Source: CAVTAE01 sp051649365 (GTDB taxonomy: Bacteria; Deinococcota; Deinococci; Deinococcales; Trueperaceae). From it: DNA of 64,000 nucleotides. A program made the translations under genes and the position numbers. The notes beneath the pieces were generated by a model. It did not search any database, was not told the DNA's origin, and saw only the letters and a program-made list of their open reading frames with translations. Positions 1-7,627 of this stretch are shown piece after piece; positions within the stretch are counted from its first letter, which is position 1; the number at the start of each line of letters is the position of its first letter. Location of the stretch: positions 12,415 to 76,414 of the forward strand of contig JBOFGY010000135.1 in assembly GCA_051649365.1 (NCBI GenBank). Direction: 5' to 3'.

Positions 1-177
1 GCTTGGTTTTATCAGGGTGATTTGCCCAAATTTTGTTTCTTCTGCTAATTTGCCCGTGCGAAAATTTAGTGCGTGCTTTCGTGCGAGTTCATCAAGTACC
101 ATAAACCCAGCATTATGTCGCGTGTGGGCATAGCGCACACCAGGGTTTCCTAGACCAACAATAAGTTTAAGTGACAT
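1..177 (-). CDS. pth: Peptidyl-tRNA hydrolase, N-terminal part (cut by window edge)
   Basis: Reading the minus strand from an ATG at 177 gives 59 residues that begin MSLKLIVGLGNPGVRYAHTR and continue through HNAGFMVLDELA. These are the opening strand, the GLGNPG loop and the catalytic RHNAG segment of bacterial peptidyl-tRNA hydrolase, which cleaves peptidyl-tRNA that has dropped off ribosomes. The catalytic His is the one in RHNAG. The frame is open to base 1, so the rest of the gene lies outside the window. It follows rplY on the same strand, and prs-rplY-pth is a widely conserved order, so the assignment is secure. An inverted repeat lies between rplY and this gene. Confidence 0.93.
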   Translation of the reverse strand, partial: MSLKLIVGLGNPGVRYAHTRHNAGFMVLDELARKHALNFRTGKLAEETKFGQITLIKPS

Positions 178-588
178 AAATAGTTCCAATAGTTATTGCA
201 TCTGAGTTTGGAGTTGGCTATTTTTTGATGGCAACAAGTGAAAAGTGAAGCGTTAAATGTAAGACGTAATGCTTTAACGTTTGTTTTGCGCCCGTTGTCT
301 TTTACAGATAACCCTATTATTTACAGAAAACAGAAATCTGTATAAATCTTGAACCTAAGTATTCCCATAGTAAGATTGCAGAATTATAAAGCATAGGCTT
401 TAACAACGGGCTTTAGCCCCTTGCTAAAGGTGAGCTTCCTGCAAACTCAATATGGAGGCACTTAAAAGTAAACGGAGCAAAATATCTCGGTTGTGTAAAA
501 AGATATTTTGCTCCGTTGATGCTAGAGCAACTCAAACGAACCAAAACACAAATGTAATTCAAGAGTCGCTTAACATGACAGCGTAATA
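178..588. other. Gene-free stretch between pth and rplY
   Basis: No coding frame with a credible start or RBS is seen here. It holds an ACGT-rich inverted repeat at about 244-282 (GCGTTAAA and TTTAACGT arms), a GGCTTTAGCCCCTTG block near 410-425 that recurs near 58895, and the 17-bp perfect inverted repeat at 471-517. Confidence 0.6.
471..517. terminator. 17-bp perfect inverted repeat, likely terminator after rplY
   Basis: The arms AACGGAGCAAAATATCT (471-487) and its exact reverse complement (501-517) flank a 13-nt loop. On the minus strand the stem is followed by TTACTTTTAAG, a weak T tract. It sits about 70 nt behind the rplY stop and ahead of pth, so it could reduce read-through into pth. 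It may instead be a repeat element, since the T run is imperfect. Confidence 0.5.
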
Positions 589-1206
589 CTACTCTTCGCC
601 TTCTTCTTCTTTCTTACCTTTGGCAATGACTTCAGGTTCGGTGCCAGCAGGTACAACAGGAGCCGTAGGCTCTTCGACGCGTGGGGGTACGACGGCGGCA
701 ACCGTTATATCTTCATCATCGAGGATTTCTGCTTCTGTAGGCAAGGTACTCTTGAGGTCGCGCACGTGGAGCGAGTCACCGATTTTTAGGGTACTGATGT
801 CTACATCAATATGTTGGGGGATGAGACGGGGCAAAATGCTAATAAGTACATCGCGTTTTTGCACGTCTAATACACCACCATCGCGCACACCTTCGGCAGT
901 GCCAACCAGTGTAATGGGGATGTTTACCTCGACGGCTTGACCTGCCTTCACGGCGTAAAAATCAACGTGTTGGGGGATGCGTTTACGCTTGTCCATCTGA
1001 ACAGCTTTGACCAAGACCTCTTGATTTTGACCGTCAATATTGAGATCAATGATGCTCGAGGTTCCCTGACTTCTAAACACTTTGTCAAATGCTTTCATCT
1101 CTACAGAAACGGGGACATTCATTTCCTTGTTATAAACAATGCCAGGCAAAGAGCCCTGACCGCGGTTAGTTTTGCCTGCTTGACGTTTTTGTGCGACTAA
1201 TTCCAT
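589..1206 (-). CDS. rplY: 50S ribosomal protein bL25, long CTC form
   Basis: This 205-residue protein has the bL25 5S-rRNA-binding domain in its first 90 or so residues (MELVAQKRQAG, then GSLPGIVYNKE and the VDFYAV strand). The C-terminal CTC-type beta domain follows (VEVNIPITLVGTAEG, then the PTEAEILDDEDITV segment). The tail is acidic and alanine/proline-rich and ends EEEGEE. The length fits the CTC type found in Thermus and Deinococcus rather than the 94-residue E. coli form. The ATG at 1206 is preceded by GGAGG with 7-nt spacing. It lies between prs and pth on the same strand. The product binds 5S rRNA in the large subunit. Confidence 0.95.
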   Translation of the reverse strand: MELVAQKRQAGKTNRGQGSLPGIVYNKEMNVPVSVEMKAFDKVFRSQGTSSIIDLNIDGQNQEVLVKAVQMDKRKRIPQHVDFYAVKAGQAVEVNIPITLVGTAEGVRDGGVLDVQKRDVLISILPRLIPQHIDVDISTLKIGDSLHVRDLKSTLPTEAEILDDEDITVAAVVPPRVEEPTAPVVPAGTEPEVIAKGKKEEEGEE

Positions 1207-1255
1207 GTTAAAGCCTCCAAAGCCTTGGCAGTATACAACAAAAGTGTAGGGAGGC

Positions 1256-2209
1256 TCAACCCCGTGTCGGGGCAGAGAAAAGCTGACTTACCGACTGATT
1301 ATCGTGAACGTTGCGAACTGCCGAGGCAATCAACGGGGCGACGGAAAGCACGTTAATCTTGCCGAGATGACCCGTGTATGGAATGGTATCTGTGACAATG
1401 ACTTCTTTAATCGCAGGATGAGAAAGGCGGTCAATCGCAGGTGGGACGAAAACTGGGTGCGTGGCAGCTAGAGTAATTTCGGGAACGGCCCCGAGCTCGA
1501 CTAAGCCCTCGACGGTTCTGGCTACGGTGCCGGCGGTAGAAATCATGTCGTCAATCATGATGGGGCGTTTGCCGCTAACTTCACCAATGACGTGTGAAAC
1601 TTCGGTTTCGGTGGGACTGCGGCGACGTTTGTAAAGAATGGCGAGGTCGAGCCCGAGGGTATTAGCAAGTCTGCGTCCTTCGGTGGCGCGGCCTACGTCA
1701 GGTGAAACAATGATGCTTTGGCTGAGATCGGTTTTTTTGAGATAGCCGCTCAAAATATCGAGGGCGGTGAGGTGGTCAACGGGGACATCGAAGAAGCCCT
1801 GGATTTGTCCTGCATGCAGGTCTACCGTAATAACCCGGTGGATGCCGGCTTTCTCGAGCATATTAGCGACAAGTTTTGCCGTAATCGGTTCCCTCGCCTG
1901 TACTTTTTTATCTTGGCGCGCATAGCCAAAATATGGAATTACGGCATTAATACGCCAGGCTGAAGCGCGGCGCAGCGCATCCACGAAGACAAGGAGTTCC
2001 ATGACGTTATGATTAACAGGTGCACAGGTGGACTGAATAATATAGCAATCACAACCGCGCACCGATTCTTCAATAAGCACGCGACTTTCACCATCTGGAA
2101 ATTGCGTAATATTGCCTTGAGCAAGAGGTAAACCTAAATGGTCGGCAACTTTTTGGGCCAGGTCGTGGGTTGCACTACCCGCAAACAACTTAATCTCTTC
2201 GCCAATCAT
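1256..2209 (-). CDS. prs: Ribose-phosphate pyrophosphokinase
   Basis: The 317-residue product makes PRPP from ribose 5-phosphate and ATP, feeding purine, pyrimidine, His and Trp synthesis. The family landmarks are in order: FAGSATHDLAQKVADHLG at the N terminus, FPDGES, the YFGYARQDKK loop, the VDLHAGQIQGFF segment, VSPDVG, the RRRSPTETEVSHV flexible loop, and the PRPP-binding MIDDMISTAGT motif. The length is typical. It starts with ATG at 2209. Fifty bases separate it from rplY downstream, so the two are likely co-transcribed. A run of TTCCTCC heptamers (minus sense) lies just upstream. Confidence 0.96.
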   Translation of the reverse strand: MIGEEIKLFAGSATHDLAQKVADHLGLPLAQGNITQFPDGESRVLIEESVRGCDCYIIQSTCAPVNHNVMELLVFVDALRRASAWRINAVIPYFGYARQDKKVQAREPITAKLVANMLEKAGIHRVITVDLHAGQIQGFFDVPVDHLTALDILSGYLKKTDLSQSIIVSPDVGRATEGRRLANTLGLDLAILYKRRRSPTETEVSHVIGEVSGKRPIMIDDMISTAGTVARTVEGLVELGAVPEITLAATHPVFVPPAIDRLSHPAIKEVIVTDTIPYTGHLGKINVLSVAPLIASAVRNVHDNQSVSQLFSAPTRG

Positions 2210-2229
2210 GGGCGTTCACCAAAAAAATA

Positions 2230-2257
2230 GGAGGAAGGAGGAAGGAGGAAGGAGGAA
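2230..2257. repeat. GGAGGAA heptamer, four tandem copies
   Basis: Four perfect GGAGGAA units follow each other 21 bases upstream of the prs start codon. On the prs strand they read as a pyrimidine tract TTCCTCC. Related heptamers occur within the thiB signal peptide (41563-41597). Confidence 0.9.
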
Positions 2258-2402
2258 AGAGAAAGTCCTTCTTGCTGTTCTTGCCAGTCACTCTTCATAG
2301 CACGCCTCTCGAGCTTCGTTTTAGGTCTTTGTGGGTTAAAAACCCAACGGAGTATAACCTATCCTTACAGGTGCATTGCAAAAACATACAGAGCAAAAAT
2401 TG

Positions 2403-2450
2403 TAAAACGTAAGACGTTAAAGGTGAAACGTTTAACGTCTTTTACGTCTT
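2403..2450. repeat. ACGT-rich palindromic intergenic repeat
   Basis: AAGACGTTAAA (2411-2421) pairs with TTTAACGTCTT (2431-2441), flanked by further ACGT words. Similar AAAACGT/GTGAAACGT/TTTACGTC blocks occur near 244-282, 37080-37125, 46800-46860 and 59375-59445, so this is a dispersed repeat family rather than a single terminator. Confidence 0.7.
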
Positions 2451-2822
2451 AACTCTTCTTCTCACATCCTTAACGCGATATCTTTTTAACATGACAGCAC
2501 TGCGGTATGTGGTGTATCATTTGGCTTTAGAGCAGCGTGTGGCTTTATAGCGGCGTGTGTAAATCACTACTCTCTTCATGGAAATGGTAGCATTGAGTTA
2601 AAGTCCCTACAAGATGTGGCCCTGTGCGAGGGTCACAGGCTTAGGTTACCTTAAGGCTATACCGCGAAAGGCTTGCGAAGTTAGGCTAGCTGGGTAGTGA
2701 GTGCCAAGTATTTTGAAATTTAGGTGGAGTTTTTTAGGCTTAATCACGAGGTTGACGATGACTAAAACAGTGACACCAGACATAACCTGCACACCTGGAC
2801 TGTTCACAGCAAGGGAGTCTTC

Positions 2823-3500
2823 ATGCAATGGCTAATTAACGGCGGACCCGTCATGATACCGATTGTCCTTATTTCGCTCTACGCGGTGTATGTGTTTTTC
2901 GACCGACTTTTTAAGCTCAACCGGGAGAAACTCGAGACCGACGCGCTCATGTTGCGTGTCAATGCTGCGGTGAAAGACCGTGACTTAGAATCTGCCCTTG
3001 CTGCCTGTGATACGCATGGTGGCCCTGTCGCGCGTGTTTTGAAAGCCGCCCTGCTCAAACTTCCCTATGGACGCGCTGCTGTGGAGGCTGCCTTTCAAGA
3101 AAGTTATCTTGTCGAAGAATCTGAATTGTCACGTGGTTTAAGACCGCTTCACACCATTGCCCAAATTGCGACGCTCCTTGGTTTGCTCGGTACGGTTACA
3201 GGGATGATTCAAGCCTTTAATGTTATTGCCCTGCAAGGAACCGGTGACCCTGGTGCGATGGCTGCAGGCATCAGTGAGGCCCTCATTACTACCGCGTCAG
3301 GGCTGAGTGTAGCGATTCCTGTTGTGATAGGACAAAACTATTTGTCTAGCCGCGTCGATAAGATCTTGCTCGAGATTGAACGTCGCCGTGAAGAACTCAT
3401 GTCCAATGTTGCCCAAGCTGTAGCGGGTAAACGTGACAGAAGTGATATAAGAACTCCAACCTCCGTAAGTCAAGGTGACTACGAAACGGTGCGAGGTTAA
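2823..3500 (+). CDS. exbB: MotA/TolQ/ExbB-type proton channel protein
   Basis: The 225-residue membrane protein has the ExbB/TolQ layout. An N-terminal membrane segment (VMIPIVLISLYAVYVFFDRL) is followed by a cytoplasmic loop and then two further helices. Those helices are IAQIATLLGLLGTVTGMI, with the conserved LLGTVTGM motif, and ALITTASGLSVAIPVVIG, with the TA/TTASGL motif. These complexes conduct protons to drive a TonB- or TolA-like partner. AAGGGAG precedes the ATG with short spacing. exbD starts 2 nt after its stop and a TonB-like gene follows, so the three form a unit. TolQ is the alternative name, but no tolA, tolB or pal is present. Confidence 0.92.
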   Translation: MQWLINGGPVMIPIVLISLYAVYVFFDRLFKLNREKLETDALMLRVNAAVKDRDLESALAACDTHGGPVARVLKAALLKLPYGRAAVEAAFQESYLVEESELSRGLRPLHTIAQIATLLGLLGTVTGMIQAFNVIALQGTGDPGAMAAGISEALITTASGLSVAIPVVIGQNYLSSRVDKILLEIERRREELMSNVAQAVAGKRDRSDIRTPTSVSQGDYETVRG

Positions 3501-3502
3501 CG

Positions 3503-3907
3503 ATGCGCTCGAGACGTAAACGCTTAGACATGAGTGGCATCGGCATTGACCTTACGCCGATGGTAGATGTGGCGTTCACCCTTATTATGTTTTTTATGGT
3601 CTCCATGACCTTTATTACTTCGCAATCAGGTATGCCTGTAGATTTGCCCCAAGCGACAACGGCAGCGATTACGTCACCCGAAACACCAAGCGTAACGATT
3701 AACAGTCAGAATCAAGTTTTTTTAGGAAATACGCAAGTAGCAGTAGAAAACCTGGAAGCGCAACTCAAAGCAACCTTGCAACAAACAGGTTTTAGCGTCG
3801 TCGTGCTTCGTGCCGATAAAAACGTGTTGCACGGTCTTTCGGTACAAGTGATGGATATTATCAAAAGGGCAGGCGCGCAGAGGATTGCGATTGCCACAGG
3901 AAGCTAA
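3503..3907 (+). CDS. exbD: ExbD/TolR-type energy transducer
   Basis: This 134-residue protein has the ExbD/TolR pattern. A short basic cytoplasmic tail (RSRRKRLDM) leads into one membrane helix with the essential Asp in the LTPMVDVAFTLIMFF segment. A periplasmic domain ending DIIKRAGAQRIAIAT follows. It works with the ExbB-like protein encoded directly upstream to couple proton flow to a periplasm-spanning partner. The genes are separated by 2 nt. An 88-bp inverted-repeat element follows before the TonB-like gene. Confidence 0.92.
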   Translation: MRSRRKRLDMSGIGIDLTPMVDVAFTLIMFFMVSMTFITSQSGMPVDLPQATTAAITSPETPSVTINSQNQVFLGNTQVAVENLEAQLKATLQQTGFSVVVLRADKNVLHGLSVQVMDIIKRAGAQRIAIATGS

Positions 3908-3995
3908 GGAAGAGCCTTTAACCGAGCGTATCATGCTGTTATGACTTGGTGAGCTAAGCGATTCGTCGATGACACCATCGGCTAAAGGCTCTTCC
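3908..3995. repeat. 88-bp inverted-repeat element between exbD and the TonB-like gene
   Basis: The sequence GGAAGAGCCTTTAACCGA (3908-3925) is complementary at 17 of 18 positions to 3978-3995, with about 52 nt between. It begins directly after the exbD stop codon. No T tract follows, so a simple terminator is unlikely. It could be a structured RNA that adjusts expression of the third gene, or a small repeat element. Confidence 0.7.
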
Positions 3996-4073
3996 CCACA
4001 TATATCGAACTAACTTCTCGCTAAGGTTTCATTCACAATAAAAAGAGACCTATGTAATTACAGAGACCCAGCC

Positions 4074-6254
4074 ATGACCAACGTGCCAGAGAACAACCTA
4101 AAGCAAGATATTAACAACAAAGATAAACGCCGAGCGGCGATGTTATCCGTGTTTATACACGCTTTGTTGTTTTTGCTGTTAGCGTTGTACCGTTTGCCAG
4201 AGCCAAAGCCACTCGAGACCTACCTCGTGATTGATGTTGGCGTACCTGCCTTTTCAGAAACAGAAACGCTGGCACCTGCTGCCGATGCACCAGCACCGCT
4301 TGCTGCTGAACCTTTAGTAGCCTCAGAAACTGCTGGCACGCCCCAGGCACAAAGTGCGCCCGAGGCTCCGCCGGCTTCAGCCCCCGTTGCCGAGGCACCC
4401 GCCCCCACCGAAGCTGCACCAACGCCCGAGGTGGCACCCGCCCCCGAACCGCAGCCAGCGGCCCCTGCCCCTGAACCCCAACCTGCACCCGAACCTCAAC
4501 CAGAGGTAATAGAACCCCAAGTTGCAGAAGCAGCTCCGCCTGTCTCAACCGAACTTCCTGAAACCCAAGAAACTACCGCAACCTTGCCAGAAATTGAGGC
4601 AGTAGAAACAACCCCCGAAGCTCAAGCGATTGCACTGCCAACTCCCACACCCCAAGTGGATGTTGCGCCAGCCGTTAATGTCACTACGCAGGCAAGTGTT
4701 GACATCGCACCAGAGCAACCCCTGCCTACCCCAAACGCGCAAGCCAGTGTAGCTGAGTCTCAGACGATTCCACAGCCGCAGGTTGAAACAAGTGTTGCTG
4801 AGGCGATTGCTATTCCACAACCCCAAGCCGAAATGAGTGTGGCTGAAGCTGTCGCCATTCCACAACCGCAAAGTCAGGCAAGTGTGAGCGCAGCCCAAGC
4901 CATTCCGCAACCGCAGGCACAAAGCAGTGTGGCTGCGGCGCAGGCTATTCCTCAGCCCCAAGCAGCAGCTAATGTTGCAGAAGCTGAAGCGGTTCCTCTT
5001 CCCAATGCCCAAGCTACGGTTAGTGCCGCCCAAACGATTCCTTCACCAAATGCCAGCTCGAGTGTCAGTGCATCAGAATTTATTCCTGCCCCGAACGCTA
5101 AAGCAAGTGTGACACCTGCCCAAACAATTCCTGCACCTCAAGCGCAAGTGAGTGTTGCCCCTGGCGCATCCAATGCAGACTCTGCATTGGACTCGAGTGC
5201 GGCCACCGCCGCTAGCGGTGAAGACGGAACTTCAGGCCCAACACTTCCCGGTGCAGCGCAGGCGAACACAAATGCACTGGGGCAGCCGTCACCGGAAGAT
5301 GGGGGGAACTCGAGCACCTCAGGTCAAACCACCGAAGACCCGAACGCTACTACCGAAGGTTTAGGCGCAGCTGCCAGTTCAGATGGTGAAGGTGAAGGCA
5401 CGGGTGCGCCCTACGCCCAAGCTCCCTACCGCGAAAACCGTGACCGCCCCCTCAACGTGATGATTGATAACACCTTTGGTTATCCGCAAGCAGGCTTGCA
5501 AGAAGCCTCGATGGTTGTCGAGATGCCCGTCGAAGGTGGTGCTACGCGCCTTATGACCACGTATGACCGCGTTGACCCCTCGAGGGTTGGCCCCGTGCGA
5601 AGTGCCAGAGACTACTTTCACACGTTATCGAGCAATATGGATGGCGTACTCGTGCATGATGGTGGTTCGCCACAAGCGATGGCTGCCATTGAGCGTGGCA
5701 GCATACCTACACTTAACGCCTATAACAATGGTGGTCTTTTCAAACGCGAAGGTGGCGAAGCTCCTTACAATTTGTTCTCGAGTGGCAGCTCGTTGCGTGA
5801 GGCCGTGGCGAAACTTAGGCTCAACCGCTCGAGACCCGTGAGTGGCACGATTTTCCGTCCCGAAGACACTGAGAGCGCAGCAACAACTATCAAGGTAAAT
5901 TATTCGGGCGCGTATGACAGCGGCTTTCAGTACATCGAAGACTTAGACCAATATCGCTGGATACGCAACGGAGACGACGCGGTAGATTTTTCAGGTCAAG
6001 CTGTGTACGCCCAAGCTGTGCTCGTTGCAACGATTACGGCGAAGGAAATTCCTGATGATCCTGCGAGTAGGCTGTATATTCCGCTCGAGAGTAGCCGCGC
6101 CACACTTTATGTTCGTGGGAAAGCGATTGCGGGAAATTGGTCACCCAATGGTGGCATTCAATTTGCGACAAGTCTCGGGGAACCCATTGATTTAACGCCA
6201 TTCAAAACCTGGGTGCTGTTTACGCCAACCTATGCTGAAGTAACGCAACAGTAA
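4074..6254 (+). CDS. TonB-like membrane-anchored protein with C-terminal DUF3048 domain
   Basis: The 726-residue protein starts like TonB: a short basic cytoplasmic stretch (KDKRRAA), one membrane helix (MLSVFIHALLFLLLALYRL) and a long proline/alanine/glutamate-rich region. Residues about 225-359 are nine tandem 15-residue repeats of the type SVAEAIAIPQPQAEM. A Ser/Gly-rich linker follows. From about residue 450 the sequence matches DUF3048 (YerB-like): RPLNVMIDNTFGYPQAGLQ, the VEGGATRLMTTY segment, VGPVRSARDYF and VHDGGSPQAM. A normal TonB C-terminal domain is missing. It follows exbB and exbD on the same strand, which suggests the ExbB-ExbD motor acts on it. Its substrate is unknown. The domain assignments are by motif recognition. 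Confidence 0.85.
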   Translation: MTNVPENNLKQDINNKDKRRAAMLSVFIHALLFLLLALYRLPEPKPLETYLVIDVGVPAFSETETLAPAADAPAPLAAEPLVASETAGTPQAQSAPEAPPASAPVAEAPAPTEAAPTPEVAPAPEPQPAAPAPEPQPAPEPQPEVIEPQVAEAAPPVSTELPETQETTATLPEIEAVETTPEAQAIALPTPTPQVDVAPAVNVTTQASVDIAPEQPLPTPNAQASVAESQTIPQPQVETSVAEAIAIPQPQAEMSVAEAVAIPQPQSQASVSAAQAIPQPQAQSSVAAAQAIPQPQAAANVAEAEAVPLPNAQATVSAAQTIPSPNASSSVSASEFIPAPNAKASVTPAQTIPAPQAQVSVAPGASNADSALDSSAATAASGEDGTSGPTLPGAAQANTNALGQPSPEDGGNSSTSGQTTEDPNATTEGLGAAASSDGEGEGTGAPYAQAPYRENRDRPLNVMIDNTFGYPQAGLQEASMVVEMPVEGGATRLMTTYDRVDPSRVGPVRSARDYFHTLSSNMDGVLVHDGGSPQAMAAIERGSIPTLNAYNNGGLFKREGGEAPYNLFSSGSSLREAVAKLRLNRSRPVSGTIFRPEDTESAATTIKVNYSGAYDSGFQYIEDLDQYRWIRNGDDAVDFSGQAVYAQAVLVATITAKEIPDDPASRLYIPLESSRATLYVRGKAIAGNWSPNGGIQFATSLGEPIDLTPFKTWVLFTPTYAEVTQQ

Positions 6255-6298
6255 AAAGTAAAGCCTTCTTAAACATCACACCAGAAATTGCACTCACA

Positions 6299-6535
6299 AT
6301 GATTTTACGAGCCAACCGCAGTCCTTTGACGATTAAAGAAGGCATTGCCGTTTTGACACACTATCCAGAATTTTTGCAAAACAATAATTGTTTCTCCTTG
6401 TTTGCTTCGCGCACCACAGACCAGCGTGTACATGCCTTGTGGATTAGCGAGAAGCAACCTAAACTTGGTTGGTGCTGGGATAGAAATCCGCATACCTGGT
6501 TGGGCTCGGTTTCGTGCGGAGCCCTAGTTAGTTAG
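6299..6535 (+). pseudogene. Fragment of a DUF5701-like protein
   Basis: The 78-codon frame reads SPLTIKEGIAVLTHYPEFL, then a NCFSLFASR segment, HALWISEKQPKLGWCW and NPHTWLG. This pattern recalls the C-terminal half of DUF5701-type proteins. The similarity seems to extend a few codons before the ATG at 6299 and no RBS is visible, so I read it as an N-terminally truncated remnant rather than a complete small gene. It ends 4 nt inside the convergent WYL regulator gene. The family assignment is from memory and is uncertain. Confidence 0.45.
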
Positions 6536-7524
6536 ACAAGATTTCCCTTGGCAAGTTCTATTGCACGTTTTGCTAAGTCCTCAAAGGCTTTTTTCAAAGC
6601 AGTAGGCTCAAGCACTTTCACGGCGTAGGGAAGCTCGAGCAAATACACAACCACGCGCCAGAACCATTCTGGGTGTGCCATCACCGTGAGCATCACACCA
6701 TCATCAACAGGCTCGAGCGTCGCTATATAAGCGGGAATATATTTGCTGGCTTCTACTAAGTTTGTTTGCAACAGAACGCGGCAGGGAACACTGCCAGGAA
6801 ACGGTGCTTGGGCAAGTGATTCACTAATTGTTTTGAAGGCGTTAAAGTTTTTGGGTGGCTTGAAAGTCTCACCTGTAGTTTTTAATATCTCGAGCCTGTC
6901 TAGCCTAAATGTTCTTACATCTTTTCGCAAATGGCAATAGCCAGCGACATACCAATTGTTATTGAGATAAACGATGCCGTAAGGGTCTAGCTTTCGGTAG
7001 GTAAAACCGCTCTCGTGCGAACGATAGCGAACCTCGAGCCTTTCCTTATGCTGCACCGCTTGCGAGACATCGAGCATCGTGTGGCTTTCTACCTTGTCCA
7101 GCTTGAGTGGTTCAGATGTTTCGGTCTCGAGTGTTTGCAACACAGAATCTATGCGCTCACCAAGGCTTTCACTCAGGACGTGCTCGAGACGTTTAAACGC
7201 GCTCTCGGCAGCTTTGGCAAGTTTGGGTGTTTTCGTGCGTTGAGCTTGTTTTAAGCCTAACGCCAGGACGAGGGCTTCATCATCTGTAAAACGCAAGGCT
7301 GGTAAAAGCGAGCCCCGTCCTAATGTGACTCCGCCGCCGCGCCCTGGCAGGGTTTCTACTTCAATCTCGAGGTCTTGGAGTCTTGCAAGGTCACGGCGGA
7401 TGGTGCGTTCGCTTACACCAAAATGTTCTGCTAGAGCTTGTGTGGTGAGTTGCTTTTGTCCACGCAGTAAGTCAACCATTGCAAAAAGCCTGTCAGTGAG
7501 TCCATTCATTCTAAAAGGAATCAT
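6532..7524 (-). CDS. WYL-domain transcriptional regulator with N-terminal HTH
   Basis: The protein of about 330 residues has a DeoR/HTH_11-type helix-turn-helix near the N terminus (LTTQALAEHFGVSERTIRRDLARL), then a linker and a WYL domain (PYGIVYLNNNWYVAGYCHLR, then the TFRLDRL element) with the usual C-terminal extension. ATG codons at 7524 and 7509 are both possible starts, and a TTG at 7533 is less likely. It is divergent from the epoxide hydrolase gene. The intergenic region holds a CCTGGTCA-N5-TGTCCAGG palindrome that recurs upstream of two other operons, so the regulator probably controls all three. The effector is unknown. Confidence 0.88.
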   Translation of the reverse strand: MIPFRMNGLTDRLFAMVDLLRGQKQLTTQALAEHFGVSERTIRRDLARLQDLEIEVETLPGRGGGVTLGRGSLLPALRFTDDEALVLALGLKQAQRTKTPKLAKAAESAFKRLEHVLSESLGERIDSVLQTLETETSEPLKLDKVESHTMLDVSQAVQHKERLEVRYRSHESGFTYRKLDPYGIVYLNNNWYVAGYCHLRKDVRTFRLDRLEILKTTGETFKPPKNFNAFKTISESLAQAPFPGSVPCRVLLQTNLVEASKYIPAYIATLEPVDDGVMLTVMAHPEWFWRVVVYLLELPYAVKVLEPTALKKAFEDLAKRAIELAKGNLV

Positions 7525-7543
7525 ACTTGACAATGCGCCTAAA

Positions 7544-7564
7544 CCTGGTCAAATCGTGTCCAGG
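7544..7564. promoter_or_regulatory. Probable WYL-regulator operator, copy 1
   Basis: CCTGGTCA-AATCG-TGTCCAGG is a palindrome with one mismatch, placed between the divergent WYL regulator and the epoxide hydrolase. The same 7-bp arms occur at 8883-8901 and 10470-10488. Confidence 0.7.
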
Positions 7565-7627
7565 TTTCGTTTTATCTTTTTGCTATGAGGCACCCAAAAA
7601 GAACCCCAAGCCTCGAAAGGAGAAGTG

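Larger units (their letters stand above)
2210..2822. other. 613-bp gene-free stretch between divergent prs and exbB
   Basis: It carries four GGAGGAA heptamers at 2230-2257 and an ACGT-rich palindromic repeat at 2403-2450. I find no coding frame with a convincing start. The exbB start is preceded by AAGGGAG. No promoter could be placed with confidence. Confidence 0.5.

Noticed and set aside
4545..5033. Minus-strand 162-codon frame opposite the TonB-like gene
   Set aside because: It is the shadow of the Pro/Gln repeat region; composition mirrors the repeats and there is no start signal.
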